Counted from the stretch's first letter, positions 18,194 through 26,321 are shown. The stretch: 64,000 bases of DNA from Moraxella sp. K1664 (GCF_039693965.1 NZ_CP155576.1:1-64000), one strand, 5' to 3'. A program made the numbers and translations. Notes: generated by a model from the letters alone, not told the origin.

Positions 18194-18541
18194 TTATTTT
18201 GAACCGCCACAACTGGCATTGGCGTTTTTATCAGTACTTGCTCCACAACTGGCAGATGCTGATTTGTCAGCATTGGTCGCACCACATTTGCCCTCACCAC
18301 ATTTGCCCTCACCACATTTGCCCTCACCACATTTGCCTTCGGCGGTTTTGCCCTCACCACATTTGCCTTCGGCGGTTTTGGTGTCGGAGACGACTGCTTG
18401 ATTAGGCTGGGCGGTATCAGCATTTTGATAGCCTTGTGCCAGTGGCTGTGCTTGCACTTTTTCCTCTTTGCAAGCACTCAGCCCTGTCGCCAGTAAGGTT
18501 GCTACTGCAAGGCCTGTGATTTTACGGTTAAGATTTGACAT
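18194..18541 (-). CDS. hvfA: HvfA/bufferin-like Cys-repeat precursor, predicted lipoprotein
   Basis: The 115-residue secreted precursor has its start chosen at MSNLNRK, with GGAG upstream. The signal peptide ends in the lipobox LSAC (Cys24). After a ~30-residue linker there are five EGKCG units (residues 58-62 and four consecutive ones at 68-87), with one odd EGKTA unit between the first two, then SASCG and NASCG and a C-terminal GGSK. MNIO enzymes modify Cys in EGKCG motifs of HvfA/bufferin precursors and the products bind copper. The enzyme pair is encoded in the same operon. The lipobox would put it on a membrane rather than free in the periplasm. Confidence 0.85.
   Translation of the reverse strand: MSNLNRKITGLAVATLLATGLSACKEEKVQAQPLAQGYQNADTAQPNQAVVSDTKTAEGKCGEGKTAEGKCGEGKCGEGKCGEGKCGATNADKSASASCGASTDKNANASCGGSK
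18281..18380. repeat. 15-bp tandem repeats coding the EGKCG units
   Basis: The unit accacatttgccctc recurs about five times, interrupted by two copies of a cttcggcggtttt variant that give the 'TA' joints. The near-identity of units at DNA level means slipped-strand mispairing could add or remove copper-site repeats without shifting frame. Confidence 0.8.
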
Positions 18542-18584
18542 AATAAACTCCGATTGAACATCATAAACCATTCTATGATATACC

Positions 18585-18613
18585 TTAGACGGACGTGGAG
18601 CAAATATCTTACA
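18585..18613 (-). promoter_or_regulatory. Putative ECF-sigma promoter of the hvf operon
   Basis: Reading the minus strand, TGTAAG (18613-18608) is followed after 16 bp by CGTCTAA (18591-18585), about 45 bp upstream of the hvfA ATG. GTAA-type -35 with CGTC-type -10 elements are typical of ECF promoters, and an ECF sigma factor is encoded in this operon. Matching them is inference. Confidence 0.55.
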
Positions 18614-18630
18614 AAAAATTTGAAAAATTT

Positions 18631-18846
18631 TTAAAAATTATTGTCATACCCCTTATGTTTTAGGTGCAAACGTATTTTAGCACGCTCTTTTTTATGGCGT
18701 GTTTTGGGGTTGTCTTTATCATGAACACCACCCTTTTTTAATAAAGGGTTTAAGGCGGTTTGGTTGCGTACTTTAATCGCACTTGGGTAAATTGGGTGAT
18801 TTGCCAATTTTTCGCCAAGTTTGATAAGCTCTTTTTGGTTTTTCAT
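18631..18846 (-). CDS. Small basic protein of unknown function
   Basis: The 71-residue protein is very rich in Lys, Arg and His, especially in its second half (KTRHKKERAKIRLHLKHKG), with an NPLLKKGGVHDK segment in the middle. No transmembrane helix or signal is seen. The composition suggests binding to RNA or the ribosome, but I do not recognise the family. It ends just upstream of the hvfA promoter on the same strand. Confidence 0.6.
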   Translation of the reverse strand: MKNQKELIKLGEKLANHPIYPSAIKVRNQTALNPLLKKGGVHDKDNPKTRHKKERAKIRLHLKHKGYDNNF

Positions 18847-18937
18847 ATTATTTTCCTATGTTGGACTAAATCAAAATATATTTTAGAATTTGGACGTATA
18901 AGGGTAATTTATTCACCCCAAAATCCAAATTTAACAC

Positions 18938-18962
18938 AGGGCAAATGTAATTTGCTCCTGCA
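18938..18962. repeat. Dispersed palindromic repeat copy, 3' of rtcB
   Basis: A diverged copy (gggcaaatgtaatttgctcc) of the GGGCGAATTGCAATTCGCCC family lies ~55 bp past the rtcB stop. A matching copy in the same orientation lies upstream of rtcB at 20283, so the two bracket the gene. Confidence 0.6.
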
Positions 18963-19016
18963 CTTATTTTACAAAATGACAAATAAAAAATCAGATAGTA
19001 GTCCAAAAATCATTCA

Positions 19017-20231
19017 TCACCCCTTAATACACATCACCTGCTTTAAGGTATGCACAACCTCCACCAAATCGGTTTGGTTTGCCATGATCTCATCAATATC
19101 TTTATACGCCTGTGGAATTTCGTCCAGCACGCCCTTATCTTTACGGCATTCGATACCGTCCGTTTGGCTCACCAAATCCGCCAAGCCAAACTCACGCACC
19201 GCACGCCCCCTGCTCATTTTTCGCCCTGCCCCATGCGAACACGAACAAAAACTCTCGCTATTGCCACGCCCACGCACGATATAGGATTTCGCCCCCATAG
19301 AGCCAGGGATAATGCCAAGCTCACCCTCATAGGCACTAATCGCCCCCTTGCGAGTTACATAGACCGAACTGCCAAAATGCCTCTCACGGCTGACATAGTT
19401 GTGATGACAGTTTATCGCCTCTTTGGTTACGGTAAAGCGGGGAAATTGTGCGTCTTTGCTTTGTAAGGCTTTGATAATGAGTCTCATCATCTCCTTGCGG
19501 TTTTCGGTCGCATAGTCCTGAGCCCAGCCCACCGCCTCAATATAATCGTCAAAAAACGGCGTACCCTGCGCCAAATACGACAGCTCACGGTCAGGAATAT
19601 AACCAAAACACGTCTCATTCACCTTTTTGGCAAGACTGATAAAATACTCGCCAATACACGAGCCAATCCCACGAGAACCAGAGTGGAGCATAATCCACAC
19701 GTCATCGTTCTCGTCCACGCACAGCTCAATAAAGTGATTGCCACCGCCCAACGTGCCAAGCTGTTTTGCCCACGTTCTGTCAAAGTTATTGAGCATTTTT
19801 AACAAACCCTTGTGCTTGTCGGTAATTTTTTTGAGACGAATGGCAAGCGGGTCAAGCGTACTCATTTTTGCCATGATTTGCTTGTGCTTTTCAAAGCCGA
19901 CAGGGACGTGTTTTTCAATGGCAAGGCGGGCAGGTTTTAGGTTGTCGGGCAACTGCTCTGCCTTGATAGACAGGCGTAGGGCGTTCATGCCACAGCCAAT
20001 ATCCACGCCCACCGCAGACGGAATGATTGCCGATTTGGTCGGAATCACGCTCCCCACAGTCGCCCCCTTGCCCGCATGAACGTCAGGCATGACGGCGATA
20101 TGGCTATGGATAAATTGCAACTGGCTCATCGCGTAGAGCTGATTTAACGCCTTTTGTTCCACGTCTTTGGTAAAGATTTTGACAGGCACGCCATTGTTGC
20201 CATTTTCATTTAAAATAAGTCCGATACTCAT
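19017..20231 (-). CDS. rtcB: RNA-splicing ligase RtcB
   Basis: The 404-residue protein starts at MSIGLILNENG; upstream in-frame codons are not family-like. RtcB joins RNA 2',3'-cyclic phosphate to 5'-OH ends using Mn2+ and GTP. Conserved elements are HIAVMPDVHAGKGATVG, VGVDIGCGMNALR (metal ligand Cys), LGGGNHFIEL, HSGSRG and the guanylate-binding region around SHGAGRKMSRG. No rtcA or rtcR gene is near. It is bracketed by two copies of a palindromic repeat. Confidence 0.92.
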   Translation of the reverse strand: MSIGLILNENGNNGVPVKIFTKDVEQKALNQLYAMSQLQFIHSHIAVMPDVHAGKGATVGSVIPTKSAIIPSAVGVDIGCGMNALRLSIKAEQLPDNLKPARLAIEKHVPVGFEKHKQIMAKMSTLDPLAIRLKKITDKHKGLLKMLNNFDRTWAKQLGTLGGGNHFIELCVDENDDVWIMLHSGSRGIGSCIGEYFISLAKKVNETCFGYIPDRELSYLAQGTPFFDDYIEAVGWAQDYATENRKEMMRLIIKALQSKDAQFPRFTVTKEAINCHHNYVSRERHFGSSVYVTRKGAISAYEGELGIIPGSMGAKSYIVRGRGNSESFCSCSHGAGRKMSRGRAVREFGLADLVSQTDGIECRKDKGVLDEIPQAYKDIDEIMANQTDLVEVVHTLKQVMCIKG

Positions 20232-20282
20232 AAAATTATTTCTCTTTTGGGTTGGTTTGGGGATTGTGCTATTGGTATTTTT

Positions 20283-20307
20283 TGGGCAAATGTAATTCGC
20301 CCCTACA
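20283..20307. repeat. Dispersed palindromic repeat copy, 5' of rtcB
   Basis: The sequence gggcaaatgtaattcgcccc followed by tac lies ~50 bp upstream of the rtcB start and is the partner of the copy at 18938. Confidence 0.6.
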
Positions 20308-20480
20308 ATGACGATTGAATTTAAAAATACCAAATTTTTGATATAAAAATCCCCAACCAAAAATCATTTAATTTTTAGCTAATTAAATAAACATAAATTA
20401 AAAAGACAATACTTCCCCAATCATTTTTAAATATAAAAATGACAAATAAAAGACAATATTTTTGGGAAAAGAAAACCGTC

Positions 20481-20508
20481 AAAATTGATAAAGCAGTTTA
20501 TCAATTTT
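20481..20508. promoter_or_regulatory. AT-rich perfect palindrome upstream of rtcB
   Basis: aaaattgataaa and tttatcaatttt form a perfect 12-bp stem with a 4-nt gcag loop, 250 bp upstream of rtcB. It could be a regulator binding site or an RNA hairpin. It has no G/C-rich base, so it is a poor terminator. The rest of the 20232-20550 gap is AT-rich and shows no gene. Confidence 0.45.
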
Positions 20509-20550
20509 TAAGACAAATCTTGGCGATTTTTTGGGCAAATTTTAGACAAT

Positions 20551-20592
20551 AAAAAAACGGTGAAAGCCTTGTAGATTAAGGCTTGCCACCGT
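20551..20592 (-). terminator. Strong terminator of the 25-codon gene
   Basis: On the minus strand, a stem made of cggtg/caccg plus aaggctt/aagcctt (one small internal bulge, 7-nt loop) is followed by seven T. It lies ~30 bp past the small gene's stop codon. Confidence 0.85.
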
Positions 20593-20619
20593 CTTTATGT
20601 GTTTGGCTTGATATAAAGA

Positions 20620-20697
20620 TTATATCAAAAATGATTTGCCCAAACAGTCAAAACGGTTGGTCTTTTTTGGATTACAAAAATTGTAAGATACAGACAT
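20620..20697 (-). CDS. 25-residue peptide gene (or small RNA) with own promoter and terminator
   Basis: An ATG is preceded at ideal spacing (7 nt) by AGGAG (20709-20705) and opens a 25-codon frame: starts MSVSYNFCNPKK, ends DCLGKSFLI, two Cys. A sigma-70-like promoter lies ~70 bp upstream and a strong terminator ~30 bp downstream, defining a ~200-nt transcript. The 5' leader can form a hairpin (gcaccaa/ttggtgc, 20733-20752). I recognise no family. It may be a working small protein, a leader peptide, or an RNA whose frame is incidental; the ribosome site argues for translation. Confidence 0.6.
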   Translation of the reverse strand: MSVSYNFCNPKKTNRFDCLGKSFLI

Positions 20698-20764
20698 TGT
20701 TTTACTCCTATTGCTGTTTGGGTGAATGAAATGCACCAAGCGTATTTGGTGCGTGAATGCGTAT

Positions 20765-20792
20765 ATGATAAGCGATAAAAATAAAAAGTCAA
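20765..20792 (-). promoter_or_regulatory. Sigma-70-type promoter of the 25-codon gene
   Basis: On the minus strand TTGACT (20792-20787) and TATCAT (20770-20765) are separated by 16 bp, with AT-rich DNA upstream. This would start a transcript near 20757 that ends at the terminator at 20551. Confidence 0.6.
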
Positions 20793-20829
20793 GGGATTTT
20801 TAAAATTTTTTTTATAAAATTGCAAATCA

Positions 20830-21683
20830 TCACATATACCGCCAACTTTCTTTATCAAAATGAATAATATCAAATAATGGTACGCTTTTTATGCTGATAT
20901 TATCCTTGTTTTTTTCTAAAATTATCATACAGCCTGTTTCTAATTTGCCTTTTTGATTAAATTCCAATTCTTTGATTTTTATTGATTGGGTAATGCCATT
21001 ATCAGCAAGTGTTTCATGATAAGGCTCACCCGTATGTCCATAAAAAGATAACAAAAAGCGATATTATCCAATGCGTCTGCCACGTCAGATGAACCATAAC
21101 CACGAATGCTCTCGCTTGGTTTGTCATGAGTGATTAAAATATCTATATCGCCACAAGTTTTATAGAGCTTTTTTAATTGTTCTCGTTCGTAGTTTTGGAT
21201 AAATGTTTTATTATCTCGCCCTTTTCTGTCGCCAATTCGCCCAATCCCCAATAGGCTAATGCTGTCGGTATCATTGGTTAATATGAGCGGAAAGCCTGTT
21301 TTTAATACCCGAATTTTTTGATAACAATCAATATGAAAATAAGGCGAATTTTTATCGCTGTTATGTTCTAAATTATCCAAAAAATCATGGTCTTCGTGAT
21401 TGCCACGCACGGCATACATGGGGATATTAAGCGTATTTAAAAATTTGGCAATGTCATTATCCATTTTGACAAAATTATCCATAAAACCCAGCTCATCTCT
21501 GTCATGTCTGGCGTGTCTTAATGTCGCTTTATCCATGTTGTTTTTGTCGGGAAATGCTCCCATGTCGCCACATTGGATAATGGCGTCAATCGCTTTCCCT
21601 GTCAGGGTTTGGTAATAATTCACTAGTTTAAATGGCAATAAAAATTTGCCATGAATGTCCGCAAAAATTGCCAATCTTAGCAT
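20830..21683 (-). pseudogene. Metallophosphoesterase, frameshifted
   Basis: The first ~215 codons carry the calcineurin-like phosphoesterase metal motifs: FADIHGKF, CGDMGAF, RGNHEDHDF and ITHDKPSES. The last motif, YGHTGEP, and the C-terminus are encoded in another frame. The frames join if one T is added in either of two T5 runs near 21042-21057. Either the gene is broken, or the run length varies (phase variation) or was miscalled in assembly. It abuts the aminotransferase gene on the same strand. Confidence 0.75.
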
Positions 21684-21684
21684 A

Positions 21685-22278
21685 TCATTCCTTAATATTT
21701 TTAATTAATATCGCCCTATTTTCATCAAACGCATTTAAGGCATTTATCATCATCACTTTTTCGTATTGCCAAATGTTATTTTTATCAATATTTGCCAAAT
21801 GAACTTTTTGAGTGTCCAATAAATACGCTCGCTGAGTACCTTTCAATAATGGTGTATCGGGCGTGTACCAATGATTATCTTTTAAAAATAATAAATTGCC
21901 AATAGAACAATCTGTAACTAATCCATTTTTTATAATAATAATTTCATCACAATCGCCCTTTTGCGATAATAACTGATTTAATAAAGCCCTATCATCATAT
22001 TTATAAGCATAATCTATACTATCGCATTCTATTATTTTAAAAGATTGAATGGATTTTGGGGTATAATCAAAATACTCTACTTTTATGTTATAGTTATCAT
22101 AAGTAACACGGCAACGGATAAATTTATTATTAAATTCATCAGAAATGTTAATAATATCGGCAATATCATCAATCATCGTTTGGCAATGTAAAAATAACTG
22201 CCCCTGTTTAAATCGCTCATTATGATAATCCAGATTTAAAATATCACCGTTATTTATGGCAAGCGTCTCAAAAAGCAT
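21685..22278 (-). CDS. Aminotransferase class IV family protein
   Basis: The protein is about 197 residues from MLFETLAINNG, shorter than BCAT or ADC lyase (~270-300). The fold-type IV features are LFETLAI, the LDYHNERF segment and the late ITDCSIGN-like VTDCSIGNLLFLK and TPLLKGTQRAYLL. It may be a PabC-like enzyme (4-amino-4-deoxychorismate lyase) or a relative of unknown substrate. The start overlaps or abuts the stop of the upstream metallopeptidase-like gene. Confidence 0.7.
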   Translation of the reverse strand: MLFETLAINNGDILNLDYHNERFKQGQLFLHCQTMIDDIADIINISDEFNNKFIRCRVTYDNYNIKVEYFDYTPKSIQSFKIIECDSIDYAYKYDDRALLNQLLSQKGDCDEIIIIKNGLVTDCSIGNLLFLKDNHWYTPDTPLLKGTQRAYLLDTQKVHLANIDKNNIWQYEKVMMINALNAFDENRAILIKNIKE

Positions 22279-22280
22279 GG

Positions 22281-23042
22281 TTAATCCAATTTTTTCCATT
22301 TAATCTCAACTGCCGTCATCTCGCCCACAACCGTTTGTTTTAGGTCTCGTGCCATGTCAAATTTGGTCGGCGATGTGGGGATATGCACCGCCATAAGCTC
22401 GGCTTGGGTCTGCGGATAGCGTGGGTTTTGGGCGGGGTTGGCATAGCCGTGCGGATATATGGGAGTGCCGTTTGATAGGTCGTATTTGTCGCTCGCCCCA
22501 AAGGCGTGCAAGCTCTCGTGGGCGATGACCACGTTATTATTGGCGGTTTTTTTGTCCATGCCAAACAGATTGACCACGCCAATGCGTCCATTTTGTAAGG
22601 CGGTAGATGTCTCGGTGATGACTTTTTTGTCGGGGCTATGGTACTGCAAAAATAACCGCAAATTGGTCGGCACGCCAACGTCATGGGCGTTTTTGTAGGC
22701 ATAATAGCGAAATTTTAAACTCCAAATAATCGCATCACTCATTCCGCCATTTCTTGGCACGACAGGGGGCATGGCTTTGACTTCTTGCCCAAGCCGATAA
22801 TAAAAATTGGCATTTTGACCGTATTTTTTGCTCTCGGCATTAAGATAGGTCTCTATTTCTTTAAAATCGCTGTCGGATAGGCTTGCGATATATTTGGCAA
22901 CCTCTGGCGAATTATCCACGTTAATGGGATAAATGGCGACATAAACAGGCTTTTGCCAATCGTGATTTTTATCACGAAAGCTATTGACAGCGACGATGAG
23001 TAAAATGCAAAGTAGGATAAGAATGCGGATGTTTTTGAACAT
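22281..23042 (-). CDS. Membrane-anchored putative zinc metallopeptidase
   Basis: From MFKNIRIL (253 residues) there is one N-terminal transmembrane helix and then a soluble domain with HESLHAFGASDKYD, an HExxHxxGxxD zinc site of metzincin type. It would face the periplasm. No inhibitory propeptide or other family was recognised. It begins one base after the stop of the DNA methyltransferase, so it is part of that transcript. Confidence 0.6.
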   Translation of the reverse strand: MFKNIRILILLCILLIVAVNSFRDKNHDWQKPVYVAIYPINVDNSPEVAKYIASLSDSDFKEIETYLNAESKKYGQNANFYYRLGQEVKAMPPVVPRNGGMSDAIIWSLKFRYYAYKNAHDVGVPTNLRLFLQYHSPDKKVITETSTALQNGRIGVVNLFGMDKKTANNNVVIAHESLHAFGASDKYDLSNGTPIYPHGYANPAQNPRYPQTQAELMAVHIPTSPTKFDMARDLKQTVVGEMTAVEIKWKKLD

Positions 23043-23043
23043 A

Positions 23044-24123
23044 TTAATCCATGATTTGTAATAACAACTGTCGCAATTGCACGCCCATGGCATATGCCAA
23101 ATTCACAGGAACGGCATTGCCGATTTGTTTGTACTGCTGAGACAATGAACCTGCAAACTGCCAATCATCAGGGAAAGTTTGTATGCGAGCATACTCACGC
23201 ACCCTAAGCGGACGGGTTTCGTCAGGGTGGCAACGTTCGGTTTGGTTTTGGGCGGGCGAACACGTCAAAGTCAAACTCGGCTCATGCCAACCCAAACGCC
23301 TTGCCATGCCTGTACGCCCACCGCCCAAAAAATAGCTTTTTTTCATGTAAGCACGAGCCACTTCATCAGGCAAATCACGCCAACAGCCCCCTTGTGGCAC
23401 AAGGTCTAACACCGATCTTTTGTGTTCTGGATAAATTTGTCCGTCCGACATCGGCACATCACAATCAAACAGTTCACCTGCTTTTAAAGCGTCCGTCATG
23501 GTCATGGGGCGATGATAAGGCGTAGGCCACACAAAATCCACCTTATCCGCCAAATCTTCACGAACACCCACAATAAAAATCCGCTCTCTTTTTTGTGGCA
23601 CACGAAAATTAACAGCATTTAATACTTTTGGCTCAATCACACGATAACCTAATTCTGTGAGTGTCTGTTTAATGGTTGCAAGCGTTCTGCCTTTATCATG
23701 ATTTAACAGACCCTTGACGTTCTCGCCCAAAATAACCTTAGGGTTAATCTCTTTTATGGCACGGGCAAATTCAAAAAACATCGTCCCTCGAATGTCATTA
23801 AAGCCTTCGCCTTTTCCTGCATAAGAAAATGCCTGACAAGGAAATCCACCCGATAAAAAATCAACCTTATCACGATAAGGACGAAAATCCACCGTAGAAA
23901 TATCCTGTTCTAAAATATGCCAATTAGGGCGATTTTGGCGTAATGTTTGGCAAGCATGTTTATCCACTTCATTAAATAACACCGCTTCAAATCCTGCTTT
24001 TTCAAGACCCAAAGCCAATCCGCCCGCCCCTGCAAATAATTCAATGCTACTAATTTTTTTATTAGAATGAATATAGGATTGTTGATTTGGTATTTGCTCA
24101 TCAAATAATGATAAATTTGTCAT
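23044..24123 (-). CDS. DNA (cytosine-5)-methyltransferase of type II R-M system
   Basis: The 359-residue C5-methyltransferase has motif I ELFAGAGGLALGLEKAGF, motif IV GGFPCQAFSYAGKG with the catalytic Cys, motif VI ENVKGL, motif VIII QKRERIFIVGVR and motifs IX/X near the end (QIGNAVPVNLA). It overlaps the restriction gene by 4 bp. With an Eco47II-like partner it probably methylates a GGNCC-type site; the target is inferred from the partner, not shown. Confidence 0.92.
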   Translation of the reverse strand: MTNLSLFDEQIPNQQSYIHSNKKISSIELFAGAGGLALGLEKAGFEAVLFNEVDKHACQTLRQNRPNWHILEQDISTVDFRPYRDKVDFLSGGFPCQAFSYAGKGEGFNDIRGTMFFEFARAIKEINPKVILGENVKGLLNHDKGRTLATIKQTLTELGYRVIEPKVLNAVNFRVPQKRERIFIVGVREDLADKVDFVWPTPYHRPMTMTDALKAGELFDCDVPMSDGQIYPEHKRSVLDLVPQGGCWRDLPDEVARAYMKKSYFLGGGRTGMARRLGWHEPSLTLTCSPAQNQTERCHPDETRPLRVREYARIQTFPDDWQFAGSLSQQYKQIGNAVPVNLAYAMGVQLRQLLLQIMD

Positions 24124-24893
24124 GATAACCCCAAATGAAAGTTATCAAATCCTTGATATTTTTTAAATGTGATTAAATACAAACTGGTTAGAATATGCTC
24201 AATGTTTTGTTCTTGTATGTCTGATAACACCGTATTTTCAATGATTTGTGTTTTTTCATTTGCCAATACATCTTGGATAACGTTTGGCAATATTTGGCAT
24301 AATTGAGCAAAGGCATTAGCGTTACCTGTTACCAATTCATAAAACTTATCAATAGACACTCGGCGAATTTGTTCTTGTTTCATGGATTGATTATCCACCG
24401 AGCATTGCCATGCGATATTTTGGCTATTTTTGGCGATAATCTCCACAAGCATACAAGTGGCATTTGGCTCTTGCAAAATCTTGTGTTGCATTCGCATATA
24501 TGTTTTTGCCGATGATGAACTGTTCATGGTGTTGTGTTTATTTTTCATCTCTACATAGATTTGTAAAGATGAATTTTCAACATCAAACCCTTGACTAGGA
24601 ACAGACCAACCGTTTTCTTTACCAATAAAATTAAAAATATTTTGATGAAAATAACCGATATGATTGGTATTGGATTTATCCATTTGACGGCTAATTTCAT
24701 TATCCAAAATAACAGACAATGCCCCATTATCAAAACCGCCTTGATAAATGGCACTGTCAAATGTTAATTTAATTGGGTCAATTAAGTTTTTATTTAATTT
24801 TTTAAAATCAATTTGAAAACGGTATTTTAATACCGTATTTTTGACATGATGATATAAATCATCATCACTAATAAATGACAACCCGTAATTCAT
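24120..24893 (-). CDS. Eco47II-family type II restriction endonuclease
   Basis: The 257-residue protein has characteristic Eco47II-family stretches FISDDDLYHHV, NLIDPIKLTFDS and DKSNTNHIGYFHQNIF, and an EMKNKHNTMNSSS segment that likely holds the nuclease E-x-K core. Eco47II cuts GGNCC; related enzymes may prefer GGWCC, so specificity needs testing. It is followed by the cognate methyltransferase and is likely horizontally mobile together with it. Confidence 0.88.
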   Translation of the reverse strand: MNYGLSFISDDDLYHHVKNTVLKYRFQIDFKKLNKNLIDPIKLTFDSAIYQGGFDNGALSVILDNEISRQMDKSNTNHIGYFHQNIFNFIGKENGWSVPSQGFDVENSSLQIYVEMKNKHNTMNSSSSAKTYMRMQHKILQEPNATCMLVEIIAKNSQNIAWQCSVDNQSMKQEQIRRVSIDKFYELVTGNANAFAQLCQILPNVIQDVLANEKTQIIENTVLSDIQEQNIEHILTSLYLITFKKYQGFDNFHLGLS

Positions 24894-24902
24894 AATCCGC
24901 TC

Positions 24903-26321
24903 TTACTTTCTCTTCTTATCCCGTTTCTTAAATTCAGCAATACGTTTACGCTCACGCATGACTTTGGCTTTATTTTTGATGACGGGATTTTTTTTACCTT
25001 GATATGGGTTGGCGTTTTGTTTAAATTCCACATGAAGGGGCGTGCCTTCTAATTTAAATACCTCACGATAGATATTTTCAAGATAACGCTGATAGCTCTT
25101 TGGCAGACTGCTTGTTTGGTTGCCATGAATGACAATGACAGGTGGATTATGACCGCCTAAGTGAGCATAACGAAGTTTGATACGGCGACCACTCACCATT
25201 GGCGGTTGATGGGCCGCCACAGCATCTTGCAAAATCTGCGTAAGACGAGATGTGGACACCTTAAACATGGACGCATCGTACGCCTTATGGATGGATGGAT
25301 ACAGATTACCCACACCATTGCCATACAAGGCAGAAATCAGATGAATCTTAACCCATGGGATAAAGTGAAAACGTCTGTCCATTTCAATTTTGACACTGTC
25401 TTTTTGGTCCTGAGTGAGATTATCCCACTTATTAATGGCAATCACAATCGCCCGTCCTGCATCTAAGGCATAGCCGAGCATGTGTAAATCTTGGTCCACA
25501 ATGCCCTCATGAGCATCAATCACCAACACAACCACATTCGCATCTTTGATGGCCTGCAAGGTTTTGATGACACTAAATTTTTCCACTTTCTCATCAATAC
25601 GCCCACGCCGTCTTACCCCTGCGGTATCAATGAGTGTATAAGTTCGCCCCTCTCGCTCAAAAGGGATATAAATGCTGTCTCTGGTTGTGCCTGGCATATC
25701 AAACACCACAACACGCTCCTCACCCAAAAGGCGATTGACCAGCGTGGATTTGCCCACATTCGGGCGACCGGTGATCGCTAATTTTAAGCCATCTGCCTTG
25801 GAATCTTCAACGACTGTTTCAGGCATATCAGCGGTGATGATTTCAAGTAGGCTCGTTACGCCCTTGCCATGGCTGGCACTGGTAGGTATCGGCTCACCAA
25901 AACCCAACCCAAAAAACTCAGCAATGGACGCATCATGTACGCCATCTGTTTTGTTGGCTACCAAAAAGACAGGTTTGCCCAGCGTGTGCAAAAACCTAGC
26001 AATCTCCTCATCACTTGGGGTAAGTCCTGCTCGTGCATCCACAATAAACACAACCATGTCTGCCTCGTAAATGGCGGTGTATGATTGTGTCGCCATGTAG
26101 TCATCAATGTTACCCTTGCCATCATCAGCCTCGCCAATACCTCCTGTATCAATGGCGATGAAAGATTTATTTTCAAAAAACACATCGCCATACTGACGGT
26201 CTCGGGTCAGTCCTGCCAAATCAGCAACTAGGGCTTGGCGGGATTTGGTGAGTTGGTTAAACAGCGTGGATTTGCCCACATTCGGGCGACCTATAAGGGC
26301 AACTACGGATTTTAAGGACAT
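24903..26321 (-). CDS. der: Ribosome biogenesis GTPase Der
   Basis: The 472-residue protein has two tandem G domains, [14 protein letters not shown] at the start and [14 protein letters not shown] near residue 187, each with NKxD motifs (NKTD, NKWD), and a KH-like C-terminal domain ending in a Lys/Arg-rich tail. It assists 50S assembly. Its usual neighbour bamB is 6.7 kb away here because a catabolic/accessory block lies between them. Confidence 0.96.
   Translation of the reverse strand: MSLKSVVALIGRPNVGKSTLFNQLTKSRQALVADLAGLTRDRQYGDVFFENKSFIAIDTGGIGEADDGKGNIDDYMATQSYTAIYEADMVVFIVDARAGLTPSDEEIARFLHTLGKPVFLVANKTDGVHDASIAEFFGLGFGEPIPTSASHGKGVTSLLEIITADMPETVVEDSKADGLKLAITGRPNVGKSTLVNRLLGEERVVVFDMPGTTRDSIYIPFEREGRTYTLIDTAGVRRRGRIDEKVEKFSVIKTLQAIKDANVVVLVIDAHEGIVDQDLHMLGYALDAGRAIVIAINKWDNLTQDQKDSVKIEMDRRFHFIPWVKIHLISALYGNGVGNLYPSIHKAYDASMFKVSTSRLTQILQDAVAAHQPPMVSGRRIKLRYAHLGGHNPPVIVIHGNQTSSLPKSYQRYLENIYREVFKLEGTPLHVEFKQNANPYQGKKNPVIKNKAKVMRERKRIAEFKKRDKKRK

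Noticed and set aside
18199-18405. Plus-strand frames full of repeats opposite hvfA, and CRISPR-like periodicity of the repeat
   Set aside because: The period is 15 bp without unique spacers and is explained by the EGKCG coding repeats on the other strand.
20625-20873. 82-codon minus-strand frame overlapping the small gene
   Set aside because: It has no start signal, crosses the promoter and hairpin of the 25-codon gene and resembles no protein.
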